Assembly: GCA_020637675.1 (NCBI GenBank)
Contig: JACKKD010000001.1
Location: 496,001 to 560,000 of the forward strand
Length of the DNA: 64,000 nt
Origin: Paracoccaceae bacterium
GTDB taxonomy: Bacteria; Pseudomonadota; Alphaproteobacteria; Rhodobacterales; Rhodobacteraceae
Direction of reading: 5' to 3'
Part shown: positions 50,727-59,931 of the stretch, piece after piece
How the letters are laid out: each line of letters begins with the position of its first letter
Position numbering within the stretch: position 1 is the first letter of the stretch
Program-made: the position numbers and the translations under genes
The notes under the pieces: generated by a model
What the model was told of the DNA's origin: nothing
The model's input: the letters and a program-made list of their open reading frames with translations, nothing else
Databases searched by the model: none

Positions 50727-52730
50727 TCATGTGCTGCTCCCCCCAAGCCCGAGCCGCCCCCGCGCCGCCTGCGCGCCGGCATGGATCAGCCGGTCGGCGA
50801 CGATGGCGATGAAGGCGACGGCGAGGCCCGCCACCAGCCCGCGCCCCGGATCGGCCTTGGTCAGCGCGATATAGACCTCCTGCCCCAGATCGCGGGTGCC
50901 GACGAGTGCCGTGATGACCAGCATCGACAGCGCGAACATGATCGTCTGGTTGAGGCCGAGCAGGATCTCCGGCAGTGCCAGTTTCAGCCGGATGCGGGTG
51001 AGGATCTGCGCTTCCGAACAGCCCATCGCGCGCCCGGCCTCGATCAGGCGCGGATCGACGCCCTTCAGGCCGAGGACGGTGTAGCGGATCGCGGGCGCAA
51101 CCGCGAAGGCGACGATGGCGATCATCGCGGTGAAGTCGCCGACGCGGAAGAGCATCACCGCGGGCATCAGGTAGACGAAGGAGGGCAGCGTCTGCAACGT
51201 GTCGATGATGACCCGCACCCAGGACCAGAGCCGGTCGCTGTTCGCCGCAAGCACGCCGATGGGCAGCCCGATCAGCATGGCGATGGCGACCGAGATGCCG
51301 CAGAGATAGACGGTGATCATCGCCTTCTCCCACTGCCCGGTCGCCGCGATCAGCGTGACGAGCGCCGCGATCAGAAGGCCAAGCCGCCAGCCCCCCGAGC
51401 GCCAGCCGGCGAAGGCAAGGAGGGCTGCGACGCCCAGCCACGGCAGGCCGGCGAGGAAGCGCTTGAACGGCACCAGCAGGTTAAGGAGAAAGAAGTTCTT
51501 CACCGCCTCGAGCGTGTCGAAGAAGTTGACGTTGATCCATTCAACCACACGGCTCCAGAACGTACCGGTCGAAAGCTGCCACGCCTGCGGATAGCTCTGC
51601 ACCCACGGGATGACGAACCCGATCGCCGCGGCCGCCGCGATCGTCACCAGCGACGCGACCAGATAGGGATGCCGCGCCAGCGGCCCGCCCCGCAATGGCG
51701 CGCCGCGCCCGCGCACGGCGACCGCCTGGCTCAGCCGGTCGAGCGCGACGGCGAGCGCCACGATGGCAAAGCCCGCCTCGAGCCCCGCGCCGAAGTCGAG
51801 ACGCCTGAGGGCCGCGAGCACATCGAAGCCAAGCCCGCCCGCGCCGATCATCGAGGCGATGATGACCATGTTCAGCGACAGCATGATGACCTGGTTGACG
51901 CCCACCATCAGCGCCTCGCGCGCGGAAGGAACCATCACCCGCCAGAGCATCTGGCGCCGTGTGCAGCCGACCATGCGGCCAAGATCGCTCAGCTCCGGCG
52001 GCACGCGATGCAGCGCCAGTTCGGTGACCCGCGTCATCGGCGGCATGGCGTAGATCAGGGTCGCCACCACCGCCGCCGTCGGGCCGAAGCCGAAGAGAAA
52101 GAGGATCGGCACCAGATAGGCGAAGACCGGGATCGTCTGCATCAGGTCGAGCACCGGCCGGATCGCGCGGGAAAACCAGAGATGCCGCCAGGCAAGGACT
52201 CCGAGCGCCATCCCGCCGGCCACGCCCAAAGGCACCGCGACGAGGATCGAGGCGAGCGTCACCATCGCGCTTTGCCACTGGCCGAAGACGGCGATGAAGA
52301 GGAAGCAGGCGGCGACCAGCAGGGCAAGCCCGCGCCCCCCGGCCCAGAGGCCGAGAAGCGCGAAGGACACGATCACCGCGACCCATGACAGCGGCGGGGT
52401 GATCTCGACCGCCGTGCTCCCCTCGCCCCGCAGGAAGCCGGTGGAGAGAAGCGACAGTACGATCCGGTAGGGCGCGTCGATCACGCCCGCGACGAAGCGG
52501 GTGAGTTCCTGGAAGGTGAACAGCCCGAAGGTCGCGTCGTTCAGGAGCCATCTGGTGAAGGCGGTGATCCACCGCGCCGCCGGGATCGTCCAGCCCTTCG
52601 GCCAGTCGAAGGCCCAGGGCGCGGCCGGCGCCCCCCACAGCCAGAGCGCCGCGCAGGGCAGCAGGACGAGGCCCCAGCCCGCCCAACGGGGCAGTCCGCG
52701 CGGTCCGGGAATGGCGGTGGCATCGGCCAA
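50727..52730 (-). CDS. Betaine-type ABC transporter permease, tandem-fused ProW-like domains
   Basis: A 667-residue protein with two complete ProW-like permease domains, the first at about residues 100-345 and the second at about 420-660. Each has an EAA-type loop (MVGCTRRQMLWRVMVPSAREAL, AMGCSEAQILTRIRLKLALPEI). Usual ProW is about half this length, so the heterodimer is fused here. The only usable start is TTG 52730, 3 nt after the ATPase stop. The substrate class is proline/glycine betaine/choline-like. Confidence 0.9.
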   Translation of the reverse strand: MADATAIPGPRGLPRWAGWGLVLLPCAALWLWGAPAAPWAFDWPKGWTIPAARWITAFTRWLLNDATFGLFTFQELTRFVAGVIDAPYRIVLSLLSTGFLRGEGSTAVEITPPLSWVAVIVSFALLGLWAGGRGLALLVAACFLFIAVFGQWQSAMVTLASILVAVPLGVAGGMALGVLAWRHLWFSRAIRPVLDLMQTIPVFAYLVPILFLFGFGPTAAVVATLIYAMPPMTRVTELALHRVPPELSDLGRMVGCTRRQMLWRVMVPSAREALMVGVNQVIMLSLNMVIIASMIGAGGLGFDVLAALRRLDFGAGLEAGFAIVALAVALDRLSQAVAVRGRGAPLRGGPLARHPYLVASLVTIAAAAAIGFVIPWVQSYPQAWQLSTGTFWSRVVEWINVNFFDTLEAVKNFFLLNLLVPFKRFLAGLPWLGVAALLAFAGWRSGGWRLGLLIAALVTLIAATGQWEKAMITVYLCGISVAIAMLIGLPIGVLAANSDRLWSWVRVIIDTLQTLPSFVYLMPAVMLFRVGDFTAMIAIVAFAVAPAIRYTVLGLKGVDPRLIEAGRAMGCSEAQILTRIRLKLALPEILLGLNQTIMFALSMLVITALVGTRDLGQEVYIALTKADPGRGLVAGLAVAFIAIVADRLIHAGAQAARGRLGLGGSST

Positions 52731-52733
52731 GTC

Positions 52734-53789
52734 TCAGCCCCCCATGAGAAGCCGGGTGACATCGTCGCGCCGCAGATGGCCGATCACGCGGCCCGCCGCG
52801 TCCGTCACCGCGACCACGGCCGCGCCGCCCAGAAACAGGCGCGCCGCATCCGCGATCACCGTCCGCGCCGCGACGGTGCCCGCCGCCTCGCCCTCTGCCG
52901 CGACCATCACGCTGTCCGCGCGCACCACCTTCGCCTTCGGCACCGCCTGGGTGAATTCGCGGACGTAATCGGTGGCCGGGTTCATCACCAGCTCCTCCGG
53001 CGTGCCCTGCTGCACGATGGCGCCGTCCTTCATGATGGCGATGCGGTCGGCGAGCCTTATCGCCTCGTCGAAATCGTGGGTGATGAAGACGATGGTCTTG
53101 CGCAGCACCGATTGCAGGCGGATGAATTCGTCCTGCATCTCGCGCCGGATCAGGGGATCGAGGGCCGAGAAGGGTTCGTCGAGGAACCACAGTTCCGGCT
53201 CCACCGCGAGCGAGCGCGCGATGCCGACCCGCTGCTGCTGGCCGCCCGAGAGCTGGCGCGGATAGGCGTCCTCGCGCCCGCCAAGGCCGACGAGCGCGAT
53301 CATCTGGCGCGCCCGCTCCTCCCGCGCCGCCCGCGCGACGCCCTGCACCTCCAGCGGGAAGGCGACGTTGCCCAGAACCGTCAGATGCGGCAGGAGCGCG
53401 AAATGCTGGAAGACCATGCCCATCCTGTGGCGCCTTATCTCCACCATCTCGCGGTCCGAGGCCGCCAGCAGATTCTGTCCGTTGAACAGGATCTCCCCCG
53501 CCGTCGGCTCGATCAGCCGCGACATCAGGCGGACGAGCGTCGATTTCCCCGACCCCGACAACCCCATGATGACGAAGATCTCGCCCTGCCGAACCGACAG
53601 GCTGACATCGCGCACCGCCGGCACCAGTCCCGCCGCCGCGATCGCTTCCACCGTCGCCCCGGACCCGAGGCTTCGCAGGACCTCCCCGGCGCGCGCCCCG
53701 AACAGCTTCCAGACACCGCGGCATTCCAGCGTGATCTTGTCCGCAGAAGCGCCGACGGCACCACGAACGGCAGCAGGACTTTCAGTCAT
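52734..53789 (-). CDS. Betaine-type ABC transporter ATP-binding protein (ProV-like)
   Basis: A 351-residue ATPase. ProV-type N-terminal insertion (about residues 30-60) precedes Walker A GLSGSGKSTLVR. Signature LSGGQQQRVGIA and Walker B LWFLDEPFSALD are clear, H-loop ITHDFDEA. A C-terminal CBS-like region (about residues 275-350) follows, as in osmo-responsive ProV proteins. ATG 53789 has GGAAG upstream. Confidence 0.91.
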   Translation of the reverse strand: MTESPAAVRGAVGASADKITLECRGVWKLFGARAGEVLRSLGSGATVEAIAAAGLVPAVRDVSLSVRQGEIFVIMGLSGSGKSTLVRLMSRLIEPTAGEILFNGQNLLAASDREMVEIRRHRMGMVFQHFALLPHLTVLGNVAFPLEVQGVARAAREERARQMIALVGLGGREDAYPRQLSGGQQQRVGIARSLAVEPELWFLDEPFSALDPLIRREMQDEFIRLQSVLRKTIVFITHDFDEAIRLADRIAIMKDGAIVQQGTPEELVMNPATDYVREFTQAVPKAKVVRADSVMVAAEGEAAGTVAARTVIADAARLFLGGAAVVAVTDAAGRVIGHLRRDDVTRLLMGG

Positions 53790-53843
53790 CGTGGCTTCCG
53801 GAAAGTTGGGGCCGGACCGCAAACACGCGATCCGGCCGGTCCG

Positions 53844-54806
53844 TCACTGGCCGATCCAGGGCTTCCAGCGGCCCTCGTTGGCGGCGATCCAGGCATCGGT
53901 GACCTCCTCCACCGTCTTGCCGTTCAGATCGACCTCGGTGATCATCTGGCCCATCTCGTCATTGTCGATGGTGAAGGCCTTGATCGCCTCGTAAGCCCCC
54001 GGCCACTTGTCCTTCACCCCCGCCCAGCCGACCTTCCAGATCTCGCCGAAAGGCTTGCCGCAGTCATAGGCCATGTCGGGGTTCGAGCCCCAGGCGGGGT
54101 CATTGTAGCATTCGGGCGTGTATTCCGGGAATTCCACCCATTCGCCCTTGTACTTCGCCGGTGCCCAGTGCGGCGCATAGATCCAGAGCATGATCGGCGC
54201 CTGGCGCTGATAGGCGCTTTCCAGCTCCGCGAAAAGCGCGGCATCGGTGCCGGCGTGGATTACCTCGAAGGGCAGGTCGAGCGCCTCGACCCGTTCATCA
54301 TCGAACCCGCCCCAGGTCACCGGCCCGCCCAGGTAGCGCCCCTTCGGCGCCGTCTCGGCGGTCGAGAACGCCTCGGCGCAGGCCGGGTCCTTCAAGGCCT
54401 CCCAGTTCGGCAGGCCGGGGCATTTCTCCTTCATGTATTCGGGATACCACCACTCTTCCTTGGCCTTCATGCCTGTGGGGCCGAAATTCTCGACCTTGCC
54501 GGTCGCGGTCGCGGCATCCATCGCCTCGCGCCCCGTCGTCTCCCACATCTCCATCGCCACATCGAGATCGCCGGTCTCGAGGCCCGCGAACTGCGCGAGG
54601 TAGTCGGCCTGCACATATTCGACGTTGTTGCCCGCCTTCTGCAGGATCTTGCCCATCAGCTGCGTGGTGATGAGCTGGCCGGTCCAGTCGTGCAGCGTCA
54701 GCTTGATCGGGTCGGCCGAATCCTGCGCTCCCGCACTGCCGGCCGCCGCCAGCGCGAGTGCCGACATTGTGAGCCCTCGGATCAGAATTCCGGTCGTTTT
54801 TGACAT
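53844..54806 (-). CDS. Betaine-type ABC transporter substrate-binding protein
   Basis: 320 residues from ATG 54806 (AGGGGG upstream); ATG 54824 is possible. The signal peptide is cleaved near GSAGAQD (residue 28). The OpuAC/ProX-type fold shows LTLHDWTGQL and VAMEMWETTG. Trp residues in WIYAPHW and WAGVKDKWPG could form the aromatic cage for quaternary amines. It is the first gene of the operon and diverges from a DeoR regulator. Confidence 0.88.
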   Translation of the reverse strand: MSKTTGILIRGLTMSALALAAAGSAGAQDSADPIKLTLHDWTGQLITTQLMGKILQKAGNNVEYVQADYLAQFAGLETGDLDVAMEMWETTGREAMDAATATGKVENFGPTGMKAKEEWWYPEYMKEKCPGLPNWEALKDPACAEAFSTAETAPKGRYLGGPVTWGGFDDERVEALDLPFEVIHAGTDAALFAELESAYQRQAPIMLWIYAPHWAPAKYKGEWVEFPEYTPECYNDPAWGSNPDMAYDCGKPFGEIWKVGWAGVKDKWPGAYEAIKAFTIDNDEMGQMITEVDLNGKTVEEVTDAWIAANEGRWKPWIGQ

Positions 54807-54944
54807 GGTGAACCCCCTGTTCATGCCGGCCGGGCCGGTCTGTCGAACGCCGATCCGTCCGCGTGCGCCGCGCCCGGTCCCGTTCCTTTCCACAGCCTGA
54901 GCCGAGGAGCCCGATTCCGTCAACCGGGTCATGTGGCCTTTTGT

Positions 54945-54975
54945 GATTATTTTGCCCGTATCGTGCCCGATTATT
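54945..54975. promoter_or_regulatory. Candidate DeoR operator region (GATTATT direct repeats)
   Basis: Two exact GATTATT sites (54945-54951 and 54969-54975), 24 bp apart, inside the 219-bp divergent spacer between the betaine-type transporter and the DeoR gene. Direct repeats in AT-rich islands are typical for DeoR-type repressors. Confidence 0.5.
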
Positions 54976-55025
54976 GCGGCCCGGAGCGTTCCCGCCTAAG
55001 ATTGCCGCAGCCTGCGGAGCGCCGG

Positions 55026-55781
55026 ATGCTGTCCAAACGTCACGCCGACATCCTCGACATCCTTGAAGCCGAAGGTTCGGCGACGATCTCCGCGCTCGCG
55101 GGCCGGCTCGGGGTCTCGCTCGAAACCGTGCGGCGTGACGTGAAGCCGCTTACCGAAGCGGGCCGGGTCCTGCGCATCCACGGCGCCGTGGGACTGGCGG
55201 GCCGCATTGGCGAGGCGCCGTTCGAAAAGCGGATGCGCGAGAATGCCGGGCCCAAGCGCACCATCGCCCGCGCGGTCGCGGCGACGATCCGGGACGGGGA
55301 ATCGGTGATGCTCGACACCGGCACGACGACGAGCTTCGTCGCCCGCGAACTGATGAACCACCGGCGCCTGACGGTCGTCACCAATTCCTCCGACATCGCC
55401 CGCACGCTGGCCACGGTGAACGGCAACCGCGTCTACATGGCCGGGGGCGAGCTCAGGTCCGACTCGGGCGCGGCCTTTGGAAAGTCGGCGCTCGACTTCA
55501 TCGCGCAGTTCGCGGTCCACCATGCCATCATCTCGGCCGGGGCGGTCGACGAGGGCGGCGTGATGGACTACGCGCTGGAAGAGGCGGAGTTTGCCCGGCT
55601 CGTGCTCTCGCGCGGCGAGCGCCGGGTCGTGGTAACCGATCACACGAAGTTCGGGCGCCGCGGCCTCATATCGGTGGCGGGCTGGGACGAGGTGGGCGAG
55701 ATCGTCACTGACCGCCCCCCCGATGCCGCCATCTCCAGGAGCCTTTCGGCAGCCGGCGCGAGGCTCACGCTCGCGCCCTAG
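55026..55781 (+). CDS. DeoR-family transcriptional regulator
   Basis: 251 residues from ATG 55026, with GGAG eight nt upstream. N-terminal DeoR HTH (ISALAGRLGVSLETVRRDVKPL, about residues 20-42, core VSLETVRRD) and C-terminal DeoRC sensor domain with LDTGTTTSFVAREL and the ribose-phosphate-isomerase-like fold. Such regulators usually sense phosphorylated metabolites. It diverges from the betaine-type transporter operon, which encodes two kinases, and its stop overlaps the convergent lyase gene by 4 nt. Confidence 0.92.
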   Translation: MLSKRHADILDILEAEGSATISALAGRLGVSLETVRRDVKPLTEAGRVLRIHGAVGLAGRIGEAPFEKRMRENAGPKRTIARAVAATIRDGESVMLDTGTTTSFVARELMNHRRLTVVTNSSDIARTLATVNGNRVYMAGGELRSDSGAAFGKSALDFIAQFAVHHAIISAGAVDEGGVMDYALEEAEFARLVLSRGERRVVVTDHTKFGRRGLISVAGWDEVGEIVTDRPPDAAISRSLSAAGARLTLAP

Positions 55782-57124
55782 CCGGCCTCGGCGCGGACCG
55801 CTTCCACGACGATGGAGAGCGCGCGGTCGAGGTCCTCGCGCCCGATGACGAGGGGCGGCGACAACGTCAGCACGGCGCCGGCGCTGATCTTGAAGCTGAG
55901 GCCGGCGTCGAGGCAGCGATAGTAGATCCGTTCGGCGGCGGCCCTCGCGGGAGCCCGGGTTTCCCGGTCCGCCACGATCTCGACCCCGAACATGAGGCCC
56001 CGCCCCCGGATGTCGCCGACGATCCCGACGCCGTCGAGTGCCTCGGCCAACCGGGCAAGCGCCCGCTGCCCGAGTTCGGCCGCCCGGTCTGCCAGCCCCT
56101 CCTCGGCGATCACGGCCAGCGTTTCCAGCGCCGCCCGCGCCGTCACAGGGTTCTTCTCGTGCGTGTAGTGCCCGATGGCGTAGTCGCCGGCCACGTCGAG
56201 GTCGCGGCGCGCGACCACCGCCGCGATGGGCAGGATGCCGCCGCCCAGCGCCTTGCCGAGCGTCACCATGTCGGGCACCACACCGTCATGCTCGAAGGCG
56301 AACATGCGGCCCGTCTTGCCAAGGCCGGTCGGGATTTCGTCGAAGATCAGCAGCGCCCCGTGCCGCCGGCAGGCCTCCGCCACCGCGCGCCAGTAGCCGG
56401 GAGGCGGCACGACCGGCACTGCCCGCATCGGCTCCGCGATCACCGCGGCCACGTCGCCCTCGCGTTCGAGCACGTAGTCCACCATCCGTGCGCAGGCCAG
56501 CCCGCAGGACGCAGGCCCCGGATGGCCATAGGCGCAGCGGGTGCAGTTGAAGGGCGCGACATGCTCCGCCCCGGGCAGGAGCGGCCCGGCGATCCCGGAT
56601 CGGAACGTCGCCTCGCCGCCGACCGAGGCAGCGCCGAACCCCGCGCCATGGAACGCGTCCCAGAAGCTCAGCGTCTTGAACCGCCCCGTCGCCGCGCGGG
56701 CAAGCCTCAGCGCCACCTCGTTCGCGTCCGAGCCCCCGGTGGTGAAGAGCACCTTCGAAAGATCGCCGGGCGCAATCGCACCGAGCGCCTCGGCAAGCCG
56801 CACCGCCACCTCGTTGGTGAAGCGCCGGGGAGAGAAGCTCAGGTCGTCCAGCTGCGCCTTGATCGCCGCCACCACCCGGGGATGGCCATAGCCGAGGTGA
56901 TGGACCGAGTTGCCATGGAAATCCATGTAGCGGCGCCCCGCTGTGTCCTCGATCCAGATGCCCTCGGCCCTGGCGATGGTCGAGACACAGGGCGAGGACA
57001 GCGACTGGTGGAGGAACGCCTCCGCGTCGCGCGCCAGAAGGTCGCGCGTCGCCGCATCCGGATGCCGCGCCGTCCAGGCCCGGCGCGCGTCGGACGTGTT
57101 GGACTCGCCCTCCGTGTGGGTCAT
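55778..57124 (-). CDS. Class III PLP enzyme, probable (R)-1-hydroxy-2-aminoethylphosphonate ammonia-lyase (PbfA-like)
   Basis: 448 residues from ATG 57124; ATG 57142 is possible but lies inside a repeat element. Aminotransferase class III features: GGSDANEVALRLAR, FDEIPTGLGKTGRMF and the PLP lysine in TLGKALGGG (about residue 285). FHGAGFGAASVGGE and GHYTHEKNPV, with PhnY, PhnA and PhnW next door, match my recollection of PbfA, which turns hydroxy-AEP into phosphonoacetaldehyde and ammonia. A general omega-aminotransferase is the alternative. Confidence 0.75.
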   Translation of the reverse strand: MTHTEGESNTSDARRAWTARHPDAATRDLLARDAEAFLHQSLSSPCVSTIARAEGIWIEDTAGRRYMDFHGNSVHHLGYGHPRVVAAIKAQLDDLSFSPRRFTNEVAVRLAEALGAIAPGDLSKVLFTTGGSDANEVALRLARAATGRFKTLSFWDAFHGAGFGAASVGGEATFRSGIAGPLLPGAEHVAPFNCTRCAYGHPGPASCGLACARMVDYVLEREGDVAAVIAEPMRAVPVVPPPGYWRAVAEACRRHGALLIFDEIPTGLGKTGRMFAFEHDGVVPDMVTLGKALGGGILPIAAVVARRDLDVAGDYAIGHYTHEKNPVTARAALETLAVIAEEGLADRAAELGQRALARLAEALDGVGIVGDIRGRGLMFGVEIVADRETRAPARAAAERIYYRCLDAGLSFKISAGAVLTLSPPLVIGREDLDRALSIVVEAVRAEAG

Positions 57125-57129
57125 CCCGC

Positions 57130-57173
57130 CTTGCGTCTTCATCTTGCCCCGAATACCTCCGCCGGAGGCTCCC
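57130..57173 (-). repeat. Intergenic element, copy 3 (GGAGGTATTCG type)
   Basis: On the minus strand: GAGCCTCCGGCGGAGG hairpin (arms CCTCC/GGAGG), then GGTATTCGGGGC and ATGAAG. It lies between the PhnY stop and the PbfA-like start, like the copies at 9931 and 50667. Confidence 0.7.
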
Positions 57174-57188
57174 GAAACCGCCACGCGC

Positions 57189-58637
57189 TCACCGCAGCCA
57201 GGGAAGCGAATAGGTCTTCACGTTGGTGAAGAACTTCATCGCCTCCGTCACGCCTTCCTTCACCCCGTTCCCGGAATCCTTGATCCCGCCGAAGGGCGAG
57301 GTCTCGATCCGGTAGCCGGGCTGTTCCCAGATGTTCACCGTGCCGACGTCGAGCCCCTCGATATAGGCCTGCATCCGGCGGAAGTCGTTGGTGCAGACGC
57401 CCGAGGACAGGCCGAAGGGCGTGCCGTTCGAAATCCGCATCACCTCGGCGTCGTCGTCGGGCACCCGGACGACGGGGACGATCGGCCCGAACGTTTCCTC
57501 CATCACCAGTTCGCTGTCATGGGGCACATGATCGACGACGATGGGGGGCAGCAGCGCCCCCTTGCGGCCGGGGTCATAGAGCACCTTCGCCCCCTGCTCC
57601 GCCGCCATGTAGACGCGCCTTTCGAAAAGCTCCGCCGCCTTCGCGCTGATGACGCAGCCAAGCTCGGTCGCGGGGTCCATCGGGTCGCCGAACCTCAGCG
57701 CCTTTGCCTTCGCCAGCAGCATCGGCACGAAGCGGTCCGCCACGCTTTCCTGCACGAGGATGCGCTTGATCGCCGTGCAGCGCTGGCCGGAATTGCCGGT
57801 GGCGCCCGCGACCGCAATCGCCGCCGCCTTCTCGAGGTCCACATCATCGAGATCGTTCAGCACGATCAGGGGATCGTTGCCGCCCAGTTCCAGCGCCTGC
57901 CGCTTGTAGACCGCCTTCGCCGCGATCATCTTGCCGACCGGCACGCCCCCGGTGAAGGTGATGATGTCGATATTCGGGTTGGTAATCATCTCCTCGCCGA
58001 TATCCTGCGGCCAGCCGGTCACCACCTGGAACATTTCAGGGGGTAGCCCGGCCTCGTACAGGATATCGGCGAGGGTCAGCGCCGTGAGCGGCGTCAGTTC
58101 GGTCGGCTTCACCACCATGCAGTTGTTCGTGGCGATGGAGGGCGCGACCTTGTGGCTGACCATGTTGAGGGGATGGTTGAAGGGCGTGATCGCCGAGATC
58201 GACCGGACCGGCTCGCGCTTGGTGTATATTTTCCGGTCCTTGCCGTTGTGCGTGAGGTCGCAGGAGAATATCTGCCCGTCGTCCTGCAAGGCCTGGGCGG
58301 CGGCGAAGGTATAGACATCCTGCGCGCGCCTGGTCTCGTAGACCGCGTGCTGCCACGAGATGCCCAATTCCAGCACCAGCCATTTCGCCAGATAGTCCCG
58401 CCGCGCGCCGATCAGTTCGCCCGCCCGCTTCAGGATCTGGCTGCGCTCGTAGCGGGTCAGCCGGGACCGGTAGCCGGCGGCAATCTCGAACGCGCGGCGG
58501 GCGTGCTCGGCGGTCCCCGCCGGGACGGTGCCCACGAGTTCGCCCGTATAGGGATAGCGGACCTCGATCACCCGGTCGGTGAAGACCTTTTCTCCGCCGA
58601 TCCGCATGGCTTCGTGACGGACCTCGATCGTCATCAT
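57189..58637 (-). CDS. phnY: Phosphonoacetaldehyde dehydrogenase
   Basis: A 482-residue ALDH-family enzyme oxidising phosphonoacetaldehyde to phosphonoacetate with NAD. Catalytic Glu in LELGGND, Cys in GNSGQRCTAIKR (about residue 291). TPFNHPLNMVSHKVAPSI is typical of this branch. ATG 58637 has GAGGGGG upstream. It lies 10 nt after phnA. Confidence 0.92.
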   Translation of the reverse strand: MMTIEVRHEAMRIGGEKVFTDRVIEVRYPYTGELVGTVPAGTAEHARRAFEIAAGYRSRLTRYERSQILKRAGELIGARRDYLAKWLVLELGISWQHAVYETRRAQDVYTFAAAQALQDDGQIFSCDLTHNGKDRKIYTKREPVRSISAITPFNHPLNMVSHKVAPSIATNNCMVVKPTELTPLTALTLADILYEAGLPPEMFQVVTGWPQDIGEEMITNPNIDIITFTGGVPVGKMIAAKAVYKRQALELGGNDPLIVLNDLDDVDLEKAAAIAVAGATGNSGQRCTAIKRILVQESVADRFVPMLLAKAKALRFGDPMDPATELGCVISAKAAELFERRVYMAAEQGAKVLYDPGRKGALLPPIVVDHVPHDSELVMEETFGPIVPVVRVPDDDAEVMRISNGTPFGLSSGVCTNDFRRMQAYIEGLDVGTVNIWEQPGYRIETSPFGGIKDSGNGVKEGVTEAMKFFTNVKTYSLPWLR

Positions 58638-58647
58638 CGCCACCCCC

Positions 58648-59898
58648 TCAGACCGCCGCCGCCGTGCAGGCGTAGAGGAAGGCGTCGAAGTTCCTCAGGA
58701 CCGGCGCCCCCGGCAGGTCGATCACCCGGTTGACGATGAAGGGCACTTCCTGCTCGGTCAGCCCGCCGTGGGAGCGCAGCGGCTCCTTCAGCGCGGCAAG
58801 GTCGTGGCGGTGGGCCGAGGTGCCGATGGTCATGTTCTCGCCCGAGATCATGACGATGTCGCCGATCCGGTCGGCCGGAAGCTCGAACCGCCGCACCGCC
58901 TCCTCCCGGTCCAGGACCAGGATGATTTCCGGCCGCGCGGCGAGCCGCGCCATGATCGCGGCCCGGTCCTCCCCCTCCGGAAGATAGGCCGTCGCGAAGG
59001 AGCCGAGCGCGCCGTGGTGGACGACGTAAGGATCGGTGATCGGCAGGATCACCCGCGCAGCGCCCTTGCCGAGCCAGTCGTCGAGCAGGTCCTGCACATA
59101 GATCACCGCCGGACTGCCGTCGGCCAGATGCTTCGGCTTCATGCCGTGGTCGGCGGTGACGACGATGGCGGCGCCCAGTTCGTCCAGTTCGGCCAGATAG
59201 CGGTCGAACATCGCGTAGAAGTCCTTCGCTCCCTGCTGGTCGGGCGCATACTTGTGCTGGATGTAGTCGGTCGTCGACAGATACATCACGTCCGGCTTCC
59301 ACTCGCGCAGAAGCTTCACCCCGGCGGCGAAGACAAACTCCGAAAGGTCCGCCGAATAGACCTCGGGCACCGGCATGCCGAGCCACCTCGACGCATTGGC
59401 GATCCCATGCTCGGCCTTGGTCGTGGTGCCCGACTTCTCGGACGAGAAGGCGATGGCCCGGTCTTCGTCGAACCTCAGCCCGGCACCCAGAAGCGCCCTG
59501 AGCTTGTCCTTCGCCGTGACCACCGCGACCCGCGCGCCGGCCTCGTAGAATTTCGCGAAGACGGTCGGCGCGCGCAGGAAACGCACGTCGTTCATCATCA
59601 CCTCCTGCCCCGTCTCCGGCTCGTAAAGGTAGTTGCCGCAGATGCCGTGGACGGCGGGCGGGCGGCCGGTGGCGATGGAGAGGTTGTTTGGGTTGGTGAA
59701 GGAGGGGATGACCGAATGCGCGATCCGGTCGGTCCCCGCCTCGCGCATCCGCTTCAGTGTCGGCATCAGCCCCTCGGCGATGGCGACGTCGAGATAGGCG
59801 GGCTCGCAGCCATCAAGGCAGATCGCCACGGCGGGCACCTTCGGCCAGGGATAGGCACGGCCGTTCGCCGTCACGGGGGCGCGGGTCTGCAGGTTCAT
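58648..59898 (-). CDS. phnA: Phosphonoacetate hydrolase
   Basis: A 416-residue alkaline-phosphatase-superfamily enzyme that cleaves phosphonoacetate to acetate and phosphate. Metal ligands and nucleophile are visible: CLDGCEPAYL, PSFTNPNNLS (Thr nucleophile), STTDYIQHKYAP, VTADHGMKPK. ATG 59898 follows AAGGA. It is 33 nt after phnW. Confidence 0.94.
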   Translation of the reverse strand: MNLQTRAPVTANGRAYPWPKVPAVAICLDGCEPAYLDVAIAEGLMPTLKRMREAGTDRIAHSVIPSFTNPNNLSIATGRPPAVHGICGNYLYEPETGQEVMMNDVRFLRAPTVFAKFYEAGARVAVVTAKDKLRALLGAGLRFDEDRAIAFSSEKSGTTTKAEHGIANASRWLGMPVPEVYSADLSEFVFAAGVKLLREWKPDVMYLSTTDYIQHKYAPDQQGAKDFYAMFDRYLAELDELGAAIVVTADHGMKPKHLADGSPAVIYVQDLLDDWLGKGAARVILPITDPYVVHHGALGSFATAYLPEGEDRAAIMARLAARPEIILVLDREEAVRRFELPADRIGDIVMISGENMTIGTSAHRHDLAALKEPLRSHGGLTEQEVPFIVNRVIDLPGAPVLRNFDAFLYACTAAAV

Positions 59899-59931
59899 CT
59901 CGGGTCCTTCCGTCACTATTCGGCAGCCGCG

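Noticed and set aside
54807..55025. Glycine or other riboswitch before the amine operon
   Set aside because: The spacer holds only AT-rich repeats without the paired conserved cores expected for a riboswitch.
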